In this document: positions 17,394-26,066 of the stretch, in pieces
Position numbering within the stretch: position 1 is the stretch's first letter
How the letters are laid out: every line of letters starts with the position of its first letter
NCBI RefSeq assembly: GCF_019801215.1
Contig: NZ_JAHVJO010000001.1
Coordinates: 1,364,001 to 1,428,000, forward strand
Source: Fictibacillus nanhaiensis
GTDB taxonomy: Bacteria > Bacillota > Bacilli > Bacillales > Fictibacillaceae
DNA: 64,000 nt
Reading direction: 5' to 3'
The notes under the pieces: model-generated
What the model was told of the DNA's origin: nothing
Database searches by the model: none
The model's input: only the letters and a program-made list of their open reading frames with translations
Position numbers and translations under genes: made by a program

Positions 17394-17443
17394 CATGAAA
17401 AAAACCGAAATTAGTCGAATGGCTCTATAGCCGCTGACCAATT
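17394..17443 (-). terminator. Long hairpin terminator downstream of mgtE
   Basis: CCGAAATT-G-GTC pairs with GAC-T-AATTTCGG around an inner GGCT/AGCC helix, followed by seven T on the minus strand. It lies about 105 bases after the mgtE stop codon; nothing else recognisable is in that trailer. Confidence 0.75.
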
Positions 17444-17548
17444 TCGGAAAAACGAAAAGTTTTTTATAAGTATGGCATGTTCCTGTTACATTTCCAATTA
17501 CACGAAAGACATATTCTGATAGTACGAATTAACTAATGATAAAACAAT

Positions 17549-18907
17549 TTATAAAAGATAGGATAAAAACATGGTTGCGGTTCCAAAGTAAACAAATAAC
17601 GAGAAAATATCATTTAATGTTGTAATTAATGGTCCTGATGCAACGGCAGGGTCCACTTTAAACCGGTATAACAATAGTGGAATAAGAGTTCCTGCTAATG
17701 TTCCGATTATTAAGGTGAAGAAGAGGGAACTCCCCACCACAAATCCAAGAATTAAATTTCCCTTCCATAAGTAAGCCACGATAGAAATCAAGATGCCGCA
17801 AGTAACACCGATAATCATCCCTACACCAAATTCACGCATAATTAATCTAATGATGGTCTGCCTGTCAATATCGTGTGACACGAGTCCACGTACAACAACT
17901 GCAAGGGATTGTGTCCCCGTATTTCCTGTCATTCCGGCAATCATAGGCATGAAATACGTAAGCGCAACAGCTCGTTCAATCGTTCCTTCAAACGAACTAA
18001 TAATACTGCCAGATAATATCCCGATAAACAATAGCAGAATCAGCCAAGGCAATCTGCGATAAGAGGCAACAATGGCGCTTGTTTGGAAGTCAATCGATTT
18101 ACCGGTTGCTGATAATTTTTCAATGTCCTCGTTCGCTTCTTCGATTAAGACGTCGAGAACGTCATCTACTGTTACGATCCCTATCAATCGTTCTTCTTCG
18201 TCCAATACAGGTACTGCTATAAAATCGTACCTCTCGATAGTCCGTGCTACTTCTTCCTGATCCATCTCTGCAGGAACTGCAATAACCCTGCTGTACATAA
18301 TTTCTTCTATTTTTTCGTCCATTTCAGCTAGAAGCAGGTCTCTATAAGAAACAACTCCAACGAGCTTTCTTTCATCATCGATAACATATAAGTAGTAGAT
18401 ATTTTCAGCGAACCCTGCAAAAGTCTTTAATTTTTCAACAGCATCCCGGACGGTATACACTTTTGGGATCCAAACAAAACGGTTGGTCATGATTCCACCG
18501 GCAGTATCTGAATCATATTGCATCAAGCTTTGGACGGTTTTCGATTCGTCTGCCTTCATGGATGACAAGAAATCTTGAATTTCATTAACTTCTAAGTTTC
18601 CTAATAAATCCGCTAGGTCGTCGTTTTCCATTAAGTTCATGATGTGAGATGACCGTTCAATACCTAATTTATGAAGGATCTCCATCTGAAGGTCGCTCTC
18701 TAATTCCTGTATCAAGGATGCGATCTGCCTTGTTGTTAAGAAGGTTACAAATTTATGCCGATGCTTTTCTGGTAAGTTCTTATAAACATTGGCAATGTCA
18801 TATGGGTGAAGTTCATCAATAAGGAGCTGAAATTCTTTTTTACGAAGCTCTTTTAAATTTTTAATAACATATAATAAGATTTGATTTTCTGACATCTCTT
18901 TAAACAA
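17549..18907 (-). CDS. mgtE: Magnesium transporter MgtE
   Basis: A 452-residue Mg2+ channel. The cytoplasmic gate consists of the MgtE N-domain (about 1-130) and two CBS domains (about 135-258); five membrane segments follow from about 280. MAGMTGNTGTQSLAVVVRG and DPAVASGPLITTLNDI (with the pore aspartate) are diagnostic. The TTG start at 18907 stands six bases after AGGAGGTGA; the next ATG is too far from it. No M-box riboswitch is visible in the 170-base leader, unlike many Bacillus mgtE genes. Confidence 0.95.
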   Translation of the reverse strand: MFKEMSENQILLYVIKNLKELRKKEFQLLIDELHPYDIANVYKNLPEKHRHKFVTFLTTRQIASLIQELESDLQMEILHKLGIERSSHIMNLMENDDLADLLGNLEVNEIQDFLSSMKADESKTVQSLMQYDSDTAGGIMTNRFVWIPKVYTVRDAVEKLKTFAGFAENIYYLYVIDDERKLVGVVSYRDLLLAEMDEKIEEIMYSRVIAVPAEMDQEEVARTIERYDFIAVPVLDEEERLIGIVTVDDVLDVLIEEANEDIEKLSATGKSIDFQTSAIVASYRRLPWLILLLFIGILSGSIISSFEGTIERAVALTYFMPMIAGMTGNTGTQSLAVVVRGLVSHDIDRQTIIRLIMREFGVGMIIGVTCGILISIVAYLWKGNLILGFVVGSSLFFTLIIGTLAGTLIPLLLYRFKVDPAVASGPLITTLNDIFSLFVYFGTATMFLSYLL

Positions 18908-19031
18908 GGAACATCACCTCCTCTGCAAAATACTTACTCATTATAAGGGATATTTAATGATGTGACTATGAAGGGAGTGTAGTATTCGTCCCTTTTGTGT
19001 AGCTACTCTTATCATATCGTTTTTTACGTAG

Positions 19032-19056
19032 AAAAAACCACCTAATAATAGATGGT
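19032..19056 (-). terminator. Terminator after the DoxX-family gene
   Basis: ACCATCT pairs with AGGTGGT (one G-T pair), six-base loop, then six T on the minus strand, 25 bases after the DoxX stop. Confidence 0.7.
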
Positions 19057-19080
19057 CAGATTCATTATTCATTTATTCCC

Positions 19081-19485
19081 CTACTTAAGCCATAAGTAAT
19101 CAAGTGAGTAATTACCTGCTCCTATAAGGGCAACACCGAATACAACAGCTATTAAGATTAAATTAAATTCGTAGCCGTTAGCGTTAACCCAAAATCCGTT
19201 CTGTAAATGGACTTTTACGATTGCAACAACCATGATTCCCGCAATTAAGATGGCTCCAATTTCTGTAAATAACCCTGCTGCAAAAAGGAATCCCCCTCCA
19301 AACTCTGCCAGTCCGGCAAATAGTGCCATCGTATAGCCAGGTTTAATTCCTATTGATTCCATCCAACCTCCAGTACCTTTTAATCCATAGCCGCCAAACC
19401 AGCCAAACAACTTCTGTGCACCATGACCTATTAACGTCAATCCAACGGCAAGACGAATAATCAATAATCCAGAAGATAACATCAT
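19081..19485 (-). CDS. DoxX-family membrane protein
   Basis: A 134-residue protein with four membrane segments. LRLAVGLTLIGHGAQKLFGWFGG at the start (residues about 8-30) and the glycine-rich AEFGGGFLFAAGLFTEIGA are typical of DoxX, a family linked to thiol stress and respiration in some bacteria. It is monocistronic, with GAGGGG five bases before the first of two ATG codons. Function in Bacillus is not settled. Confidence 0.85.
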   Translation of the reverse strand: MMLSSGLLIIRLAVGLTLIGHGAQKLFGWFGGYGLKGTGGWMESIGIKPGYTMALFAGLAEFGGGFLFAAGLFTEIGAILIAGIMVVAIVKVHLQNGFWVNANGYEFNLILIAVVFGVALIGAGNYSLDYLWLK

Positions 19486-19624
19486 AGAATCCCCTCTTTC
19501 TTTTCCCTTACTTTATATTAGTGTATTGGGGTATGGTACTTTTTTATGTCAAGTAACTTAAAAAAAATAATTATTTATATAAAAAATAACCGCTAACCTC
19601 TTGTAAAGGTATGCGGTAATATAT

Positions 19625-20374
19625 TTAAGGTTGTTCCGTTAAAATGAGTGGGCCATTTTTTGTTATAGCAACCGTATGCTCGTATTGAGCGGAAAGTTGG
19701 CCATCAAACGTTAATGCTGTCCATCCATCCTGCGCCATTGCAATAAATGGCATTCCTTGATTAAGGATCGGTTCAATGGTAATGACCATTCCTTCTTTTA
19801 ACTGGATGCCTGTATAGCGTTCACCAACATGATGGACTTGAGGTTCTTCATGTATATTCCGGCCGATTCCGTGACCAATGAATTCTCTAACGATGGAATA
19901 GCCTTTTTTCTCAGCATATGATTGGATGCTATACCCTATATCACCAAGATAATTTCCAATATGAGCTTTTTCAATTCCTTTATAAAGAGCTTTCTTCGTT
20001 ACATCGAGCAAACGTTCGGCTTCACTGGAGATTGTTCCGACACCGTAGGACCAAGCTGAATCAGCTAACCACCCATCTAAATCCACCACAAAATCAATGG
20101 TAAGGATATCACCATTCTTAAGCCTTTTTTTATTTGGAAGTCCGTGACACACCTCATCGTTCACAGATGCACAAATTGCATACGGATAACCCATATAACC
20201 TTTTTGTGCAGCATTTGCACCGTGATCTTGAAGAAAGCGATCGACATATTGATCCAGTTCCAACGTGGTCACGCCTGGTTGCACAAGATTTCTTAACCTA
20301 TTATGACATTCAGCCAGAATGTGTCCTGCATTTTTCATCTTTTCAATTTCGGATTCTGTTTTTATATTGATCAA
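19625..20374 (-). CDS. map: Methionine aminopeptidase type I (second, YflG-like copy)
   Basis: A 249-residue dimetal peptidase that removes N-terminal Met. The five metal ligands are present: Asp94 (TIDFVVD), Asp105 (LADSAW), His168 (IGHGIGRNIHEEP), Glu201 (TIEPIL) and Glu232 (YEHTV); His77 (CHGLP) also fits. The TTG start at 20374 has GGAGAGG seven bases upstream and yields the usual length; a longer frame adds 31 unlikely residues. It stands outside any ribosomal protein operon, so it is probably the second copy (B. subtilis yflG type) next to an essential map elsewhere. Confidence 0.93.
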   Translation of the reverse strand: MINIKTESEIEKMKNAGHILAECHNRLRNLVQPGVTTLELDQYVDRFLQDHGANAAQKGYMGYPYAICASVNDEVCHGLPNKKRLKNGDILTIDFVVDLDGWLADSAWSYGVGTISSEAERLLDVTKKALYKGIEKAHIGNYLGDIGYSIQSYAEKKGYSIVREFIGHGIGRNIHEEPQVHHVGERYTGIQLKEGMVITIEPILNQGMPFIAMAQDGWTALTFDGQLSAQYEHTVAITKNGPLILTEQP

Positions 20375-20536
20375 TATGGAACCTCTCCTTTCCCTTTTTA
20401 AACCATATTCTCGACAAAAGGTTTTCGTGAAAATAGAGAGAGCATTCGCTGTAATCATCTCGGGCAATTATTAATATAAAAGGGCTTTTTTGTCATACTA
20501 TTTGCGTTAAGAGACGAGCGGAAATTATTTCTTAAC

Positions 20537-20568
20537 AAAAAAAATCAGGCGTAGAACCTACACCTGAT
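20537..20568 (-). terminator. Terminator overlapping the stop of the TVP38 gene
   Basis: ATCAGGTGTAG pairs with CTACGCCTGAT (one G-T pair), 3-base loop, then eight T on the minus strand. The stop codon lies within the stem. Confidence 0.8.
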
Positions 20569-21163
20569 GCTCAGAATGTTTAATTCTGGATTCAACCACT
20601 TTACCGCCTAGCCACAAAACGAAAATACCGAATAGGATCAACCCTAATTTTAATGGGCTTTTCAATACATCTACAAAATCATAACCTATGAAAGAAACGA
20701 TACCGATCATGACCAGCTTTCCTAGCGTTAAGGCTAATAAGAAGGTTTTCATATCAATACGTGAAAGTCCTCCTACAACGTTGACTAGTGCAGATGGCGT
20801 GAACGGAAAGCAATAAATCAAGAACAGCATTCCAAAGCCATGCCGTTCCACCCAATTTAACATGCGCGTCGTGTTCGTATGTCTATTTAGGAAATTAAGA
20901 AAACGCTTCTGCCCATACTTTCTGACAAGTAAAAAGACGATGATAGATCCGGCACAAACGCCGATCCATGAATATAAAAAGCCAAGCCAAAATCCATATG
21001 CTGCTGCATTTCCAGCTACAAAAATGAACAAGGGCAATATCGGCAAAAAGGATTCTAGCATCGGAAGCAGAATGCCGGGTAAAAAGCCAAGATCCTTGTA
21101 TTGTTCAAGCAAATTCAAAATGTTTTTCTCCGTAAAATACCGTTCCCAGTTTCTCCAGTCCAT
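20558..21163 (-). CDS. TVP38/TMEM64-family membrane protein
   Basis: A 201-residue membrane protein of the DedA/VTT superfamily. The VTT core reads GILLPMLESFLPILPLFIFV, AYGFWLGFLYSWIGVCAGS, and FPFTPSALVNVVGGLSRID, the proline- and glycine-rich re-entrant pattern of this group. Proposed roles of relatives include lipid scrambling and envelope maintenance. A related DedA protein is encoded at 54090. Single gene with its own terminator. Confidence 0.85.
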   Translation of the reverse strand: MDWRNWERYFTEKNILNLLEQYKDLGFLPGILLPMLESFLPILPLFIFVAGNAAAYGFWLGFLYSWIGVCAGSIIVFLLVRKYGQKRFLNFLNRHTNTTRMLNWVERHGFGMLFLIYCFPFTPSALVNVVGGLSRIDMKTFLLALTLGKLVMIGIVSFIGYDFVDVLKSPLKLGLILFGIFVLWLGGKVVESRIKHSEHQV

Positions 21164-21263
21164 AGATCGTTCACCCTTTTCTTCCTCATACCCTCATCGT
21201 TGCCACAGTTAACTTATTTAAAACCGATTTTAGGAAAAACAAGGAGTCATTCCTTTCATTTTA

Positions 21264-21641
21264 TCACAACTTTGATGGATTATTTCTGACTTTCTTTCCG
21301 ATGATATACATACTAAAAAACGTTACCATAATGGAAGCAGAAGCATAAAGGATGGTTATACTTCCTGCTTCTTTCGTTTCAATAATGCCTGGGAACAGCA
21401 GCCAAAAAAAAGCAAGAGAACCATGCAGCAAAATACCGATCGACGCTAATCCTTTAATTATCCATGACTTATATAGACGATTGAAGACTGTCATAATTAC
21501 GAAGATACCCCAAAAAAGAAGGAAGTATCCCCAAACGTTCAATCCCGATGATTCCGCCTCTATCACACTCGTTATATACAGAATGCCGGTAAAAACAGAA
21601 ATTATCCCAGATAGAAAAAGTATGCGCCAAACGGATTTCAT
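21264..21641 (-). CDS. Four-TM membrane protein of unknown function
   Basis: A 125-residue protein with four hydrophobic segments at about 5-25, 35-55, 62-85 and 92-115 and a basic C-terminus (GKKVRNNPSKL). No family recognised. GAAGG stands eight bases before the ATG. Confidence 0.6.
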   Translation of the reverse strand: MKSVWRILFLSGIISVFTGILYITSVIEAESSGLNVWGYFLLFWGIFVIMTVFNRLYKSWIIKGLASIGILLHGSLAFFWLLFPGIIETKEAGSITILYASASIMVTFFSMYIIGKKVRNNPSKL

Positions 21642-21665
21642 GCTTAAAACCTTCTTTCTGAATTA

Positions 21666-21697
21666 AAAATAAAACCGTCAAACATGATGTTAGACGG
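21666..21697 (-). terminator. Terminator after the PNPOx-like gene
   Basis: CCGTC/GACGG stem extended by AACAT/ATGTT, then TTTTATTTTT on the minus strand. Confidence 0.7.
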
Positions 21698-21720
21698 CTT
21701 TCGCAAAAAACTTGGAATTG

Positions 21721-22176
21721 TTATTTCATTAAGCTAGCATAGACTTGCTCATCAAGCTCTTTTGCTTTCTTTTCATTATATGTTTTCTCATACACCGGTT
21801 CTTGCACGATCTTAGCACCCCAGAACATGCTTTCAAAAACATGCTCGATGTCCACTTCAATTTTAGCAAGCTTTAAAGGAACATCTGCCATCGTATCTTC
21901 TAATATTGTTGTTTTACCATTTATGGAATAGACGGTCTCAAGTCCTACTACGGTAAGTACGACATTAGGATTGGCTTGGATGTTTGTCACGATGCGAGAG
22001 TTGTTCGTTACAGTAAAACGTATCTTTTCTTCTGATAAGCTCTTCACCCAAGAAATTGCATTTACAGACGGTGCATTACTTTCTGCGTCAACTGTCCCTA
22101 GTAATACGAGTTGCTCGCCTTGCAGGTGTTCAAACAATTCAGGACTTAACTTTGTTGGTATTTCCTGTTTCGCCAT
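21721..22176 (-). CDS. Pyridoxamine 5'-phosphate oxidase-like FMN-binding protein
   Basis: A 151-residue split-barrel flavin protein. LVLLGTVDAESNAPSVNAIS and IRFTVTNNSRIVTNIQANPN are the characteristic strands of the PNPOx-like family, many of which bind FMN or F420 or degrade haem. The length and C-terminal AKIVQEPVYEKTYNE match a small Bacillus subgroup with unknown substrate. AAGGTGG lies seven bases before the ATG. Confidence 0.8.
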   Translation of the reverse strand: MAKQEIPTKLSPELFEHLQGEQLVLLGTVDAESNAPSVNAISWVKSLSEEKIRFTVTNNSRIVTNIQANPNVVLTVVGLETVYSINGKTTILEDTMADVPLKLAKIEVDIEHVFESMFWGAKIVQEPVYEKTYNEKKAKELDEQVYASLMK

Positions 22177-22262
22177 TGGATCGCCACCTTATTATTATTT
22201 GTATGTATGCTGTTTATTTTACCATATTTTTCTGTAACGTAAAAAACAAAAAGCGAGCCCAG

Positions 22263-23438
22263 TTAATTCTCAAATGTTCCTTTAATAAGGACTTTACTAT
22301 CTTTCACCATCAATTGTCCGTTTGCAATGACTGTATGAATGAGGAGATCATCCTTGTTTAGAAGCACTACATCTGCATCCAGTCCAATTTGAAGACGACC
22401 TTTGTTCTTCAACTTCAGTACAGAAGCTGGATTGGAAGTGATGGTCTGTAAAGCGATTTCAAGAGGTATCCCTTCTGTTAAAACAGCATCTCTCACTTCT
22501 TTATACAACGAACTTACTTTTCCTATCCGAAGCCCTGTAAACTCACCTCTTTCATTGAATGCAGGCAAACTTCCTTGTGCGTCTGAAGTAAACGTTATTT
22601 GAGAAGATAATACCCCACTGTCTAGCATCCTTTTTAACCCTATGCTGCATTTCACTTCGCCTTCTTCTATAAACTGCTTCGTCGTGCTTGTTGTAAAATC
22701 AACATATCCGCCTTTTTTCGCGTATTTAATCCCCGCTTCAAACACATACGAATTTCGATTAATGTGTGTCGGATAAAACTGTGTAATAGGCAGATCTGTC
22801 GTTTCAATTACTTCCTCAATCAGTGATAGCATACTCCTGCTGTCACCAAGGTGAATGTTGACAATTCCTGCCTTTCCAGATAGCATTCCCGCTACTCGTG
22901 CCTGAGAGGCAAATCTAGCAAGTTCATGAGCAAGAGGCTGACTTGAACGGTGGTCGCTAATCGCAATTTCACCGACTCCAATCACTTCTTCAATCATCAT
23001 AATGTCTGTTTCAATACTTCCCGTCAGCGTTTTGACCGGAACCTGATACGAACCTGTATGAACAAAGCATGATATCCCTTCTTCTTTCAGTGCTTTTGCT
23101 TTTGCTATCAGATTGGTCATCGTTCTTGCTGTCCCATCTGTACCGATTACCCCTACAATAGTTGTCACACCTGCTTTTGTAATATCAGACAAATAAATTT
23201 CAGGAGTGCGTGTTTTAAAACCGCCCTCTCCTCCACCACCGGTAATGTGAACGTGAGAATCAATAAAACCGGGTACCACCATTTTTCCTGTTGCATCTAT
23301 AACTTTAATATCGAGATCTGGTGCAGGCCAATCAATAGTTTCTGAGATGCTGGCTATTTTTCCAGCCGCTAATAGAATATCTTTTTTCCCAAGATAATCC
23401 GGTGCATAAATTTCTCCATTTTTTATAAGTGTAAACAT
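22263..23438 (-). CDS. iadA: Isoaspartyl dipeptidase (beta-aspartyl peptidase)
   Basis: A 391-residue amidohydrolase that cleaves isoAsp-X dipeptides arising from damaged or cyanophycin-type peptides. The first metal ligands are His62 and His64 in GFIDSHVHITGGGG; further ligands lie in NIHLGD and PTHINRN, and the catalytic Asp in FTSDAQGS. GLDADVVLLNKDD near the end is typical of the amidohydrolase composite domain. AAAGGA precedes the ATG. It lies just downstream of the 4-hydroxyphenylacetate operon but shows no biochemical link to it. Confidence 0.9.
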   Translation of the reverse strand: MFTLIKNGEIYAPDYLGKKDILLAAGKIASISETIDWPAPDLDIKVIDATGKMVVPGFIDSHVHITGGGGEGGFKTRTPEIYLSDITKAGVTTIVGVIGTDGTARTMTNLIAKAKALKEEGISCFVHTGSYQVPVKTLTGSIETDIMMIEEVIGVGEIAISDHRSSQPLAHELARFASQARVAGMLSGKAGIVNIHLGDSRSMLSLIEEVIETTDLPITQFYPTHINRNSYVFEAGIKYAKKGGYVDFTTSTTKQFIEEGEVKCSIGLKRMLDSGVLSSQITFTSDAQGSLPAFNERGEFTGLRIGKVSSLYKEVRDAVLTEGIPLEIALQTITSNPASVLKLKNKGRLQIGLDADVVLLNKDDLLIHTVIANGQLMVKDSKVLIKGTFEN

Positions 23439-23581
23439 GTCTATTCAGTCCTTTGAGTTGCAAAAATCTATAATTCAATTATATCCCCTTTTCAGTTAAC
23501 CGTAAAAAAAGAAGTATTTTTAATTAAATAAGCTGACTCTGCACTTGATATGCGAGCCAGCTTTCCTTTTTTCACTTGATA

Positions 23582-24565
23582 TCACGTAACAAAATCCGGC
23601 TTGCGCTGTGCAAGAGTCGGTTTTTTTGGCTCAACTGGTTTCCCAGTTTCAAGATCCAAAAAAGAAATAGCTTCATTAAACCAGCTGTCTGGCGCTTTAT
23701 GTCCCCAGAACGTCTGCCTTCGTGGATCGTTAATGTCCCATTTGATGGGTTTGAAATCTGGGTCACTCGTCAAATAATCTCCGTTGTAGAGTTCGATTCG
23801 GTTTCCATCAGGATCACGAACATAAAGGAAAAAGGCGTTCGATAAACCGTGTCTTCCAGGCCCCCGCTCAATGTTATCTGCATACCCCATGCTTGCCATC
23901 ACATCACAGCAATGAATAAGGCTCATCGGATCTGAAAGCCAAAACCCCACGTGATGTAGCCGAGGTCCTTCTCCGTTCATAAATGCAACATCATGGACAG
24001 TGGGTTTACGGTGAAGCCAAGCTGCCCAAGTTCTGTTTTCTTCTGTTGCCGTATATTCTGAAACCCGGAAACCAAGTTCATTCGTGTAGAACGAAACCGC
24101 AGCCTCCACATCAGGAACCATGCAGTTTATATGATCGATACGCTGGACACGTGCACCGCGGTACAGATCATATTTTTGAATGCACCGCTCCACACCTTCC
24201 ATCTCTGTAAAAAATTCAACCGGAATGCCAGAAGGATCCTCCACACAGAGTGTTCTGCCCATCCCAACTGATCGATCAGGTTCCTTCCAAATCACCTTTG
24301 AATTTTTAGATGTAAAAAAGGACTCTAGAGCGTTTAGCTGATTGTCTTCCCAAACCTTGTAGCTTACCTTATGAACACCTGGTTTTTCCGCTTTTTTTAG
24401 AAGAAGACTATGATGACAATGTTCTTCAAGACCTCGAAGAGCCAACCAATCTTCACTAGAAGCGGTTTCGATAAAACCTAGTGCGTTCACATAAAAATCA
24501 CGAGAAGCGTTTAAATCTGTTACATTCATAACAACACGTGCGATTCGTACGATGTTAAAATCCAC
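23582..24565 (-). CDS. hpaD: 3,4-dihydroxyphenylacetate 2,3-dioxygenase (HpaD, VOC type)
   Basis: A 327-residue extradiol ring-cleavage enzyme turning homoprotocatechuate into 5-carboxymethyl-2-hydroxymuconate semialdehyde. It has two VOC modules; the iron site is in the second, with His in RIDHINCMVPDVEAA, His in GPRLHHVGFWLSD and Glu in NRIELYNGDY. This is the Brevibacterium/Bacillus type-I family, not the E. coli LigB-type HpaD. The GTG at 24565 is nine bases after AAGGAG, which makes it likelier than the ATG three codons upstream. It is the last gene of the operon, 13 bases after hpaB. Confidence 0.93.
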   Translation of the reverse strand: MDFNIVRIARVVMNVTDLNASRDFYVNALGFIETASSEDWLALRGLEEHCHHSLLLKKAEKPGVHKVSYKVWEDNQLNALESFFTSKNSKVIWKEPDRSVGMGRTLCVEDPSGIPVEFFTEMEGVERCIQKYDLYRGARVQRIDHINCMVPDVEAAVSFYTNELGFRVSEYTATEENRTWAAWLHRKPTVHDVAFMNGEGPRLHHVGFWLSDPMSLIHCCDVMASMGYADNIERGPGRHGLSNAFFLYVRDPDGNRIELYNGDYLTSDPDFKPIKWDINDPRRQTFWGHKAPDSWFNEAISFLDLETGKPVEPKKPTLAQRKPDFVT

Positions 24566-24578
24566 AGTCCCCATCTCC

Positions 24579-26054
24579 TTATACGCTCGTATAATTATGG
24601 TTAGAGGATTTGACCCGCTTTAAAAAATCTTGAACCATGAGCTTATACGGCTCCTTATTAAACTGGTCATAGTAAATAGTAGACATCCGTGCTGGGTCAC
24701 CGAAGAAATAATATTCATAGAGTGCTTGGCGGCCGCCAAACGTACTTATAGAAATATCCCAAGCTAAACGGAATAACTGAACACGCTCATACCCATCGAT
24801 GTTCGCGCCTTGTGTATAGCGATGAACGAGCTCACCAATATCATCAGCATGGAAGTCTGCTTCTGTTGGAATTCCCATTAACCCTGACGCTCCTAAGATT
24901 TTTACGATTTCTACAATACGCTGATACATCTTAGGATACCAGTTACGTGCTGCATTTAACGGTGCGAAATCTGGCGTCATGTTTCCATACTTATCAATAG
25001 ATGCATTATGCTCGGCACGGTAAAGGTGTGAACGCATCGTTTCCAAGATAAGCATCACTTCTGACGCTTTTTCTTTTACGTGTGGAAATGCATCAATTCC
25101 GATAGACTCCATCATACTTAAGATTACGCCGAGAACAAATTCTGTTTTTACTGTGTTTTTCGCGATTACTTGATGTGCCATGTGAACGATCGCGTTCGTC
25201 TCTACATAAGTTCGGTTGCAAATATCCGAGTTGCCGCTAACAAATACGCGCTCCCATGGAACAAGTACATTATCAAAAACAACAATCGCGTCACTCTCTT
25301 CAAAACGAGAACCGAGTGGATGATCCCACTGGCTTCTGCCTTGATCAAACGATTCGCGGCATAAGAATTTTAATCCTTCTGTATTGTTTGGAAGAGCAAA
25401 CGCCATCGCATAAGGATCGTCTTCTGATGATGCCTTGTTTAAGGTGGATGGAAAAACGACGATCTCATCAGTCACTCCTCCTAGAGTAGCGAGAAGTCGT
25501 GCGCCTTTTACAACGATTCCGTCTTTGTTCTTTTCAACAATTCTGGCTGAAAGGTACGGATCTTTTTGTTCAGATTGTTTCTTTGATCGGTTTGTTTGCG
25601 GATGAATGAGCGTATGCGTTAAGCTAATGTCATTTTCCCGGCAATAGTCATAATACTTTTTGGCGTTTTCAGCAAACATCGGATCATCTTGCGCAAAGAA
25701 ATTCCCTGATGTGCCAAATGCCATTACACTCGTATTCAGGTAGTCTGGGGTTCTCCCCATCATTCCGCCTGTGTAGCTTGCCCATTCAGATATCATCTCG
25801 CGACGGCGAATCAGATCCTCCACTGTTTTAGGAGCAATAAATGACAGACCGACTTGGTCCCCTGTTTTTTCAGAAGTGTATAACATCTTGTCTGCTTTTT
25901 CATGCTGGAGGTCATACAGGTTGGCAATGGATCTTACAATGTTTCGAAATGCTGGGTGTGAAGCTACATCATCTACTTTTTCCCCATGAATCCAAACGTT
26001 ATTTTTCGCCTTCTTTATCCCTTGAATATATTGTTCCCCCGTGCGTGCAGGCAA
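24579..26054 (-). CDS. hpaB: 4-hydroxyphenylacetate 3-monooxygenase, oxygenase component (HpaB)
   Basis: A 491-residue FADH2-dependent monooxygenase of the acyl-CoA dehydrogenase fold that hydroxylates 4-hydroxyphenylacetate to the 3,4-dihydroxy compound. MPARTGEQYIQGIKKAKNNV, GRTPDYLNTSVMAFG, THTLIHPQTNRSK and FDNVLVPWERVFVSGN (in parts) are all typical of the family. The partner flavin reductase HpaC is not encoded in this operon and must come from elsewhere. The TTG start has AAGGAGGGG five bases before it. The gene begins 12 bases after hpaE. Confidence 0.95.
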   Translation of the reverse strand: MPARTGEQYIQGIKKAKNNVWIHGEKVDDVASHPAFRNIVRSIANLYDLQHEKADKMLYTSEKTGDQVGLSFIAPKTVEDLIRRREMISEWASYTGGMMGRTPDYLNTSVMAFGTSGNFFAQDDPMFAENAKKYYDYCRENDISLTHTLIHPQTNRSKKQSEQKDPYLSARIVEKNKDGIVVKGARLLATLGGVTDEIVVFPSTLNKASSEDDPYAMAFALPNNTEGLKFLCRESFDQGRSQWDHPLGSRFEESDAIVVFDNVLVPWERVFVSGNSDICNRTYVETNAIVHMAHQVIAKNTVKTEFVLGVILSMMESIGIDAFPHVKEKASEVMLILETMRSHLYRAEHNASIDKYGNMTPDFAPLNAARNWYPKMYQRIVEIVKILGASGLMGIPTEADFHADDIGELVHRYTQGANIDGYERVQLFRLAWDISISTFGGRQALYEYYFFGDPARMSTIYYDQFNKEPYKLMVQDFLKRVKSSNHNYTSV

Positions 26055-26066
26055 AGAAACCCCTCC

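Noticed and set aside
17394-17443. Long hairpin as a structured ncRNA or riboswitch
   Set aside because: A T run follows the stem on the minus strand after mgtE, so a terminator explains it more simply.
18908-19080. M-box magnesium riboswitch before mgtE
   Set aside because: The leader has no M-box conserved core and is mostly occupied by a terminator of the DoxX gene.
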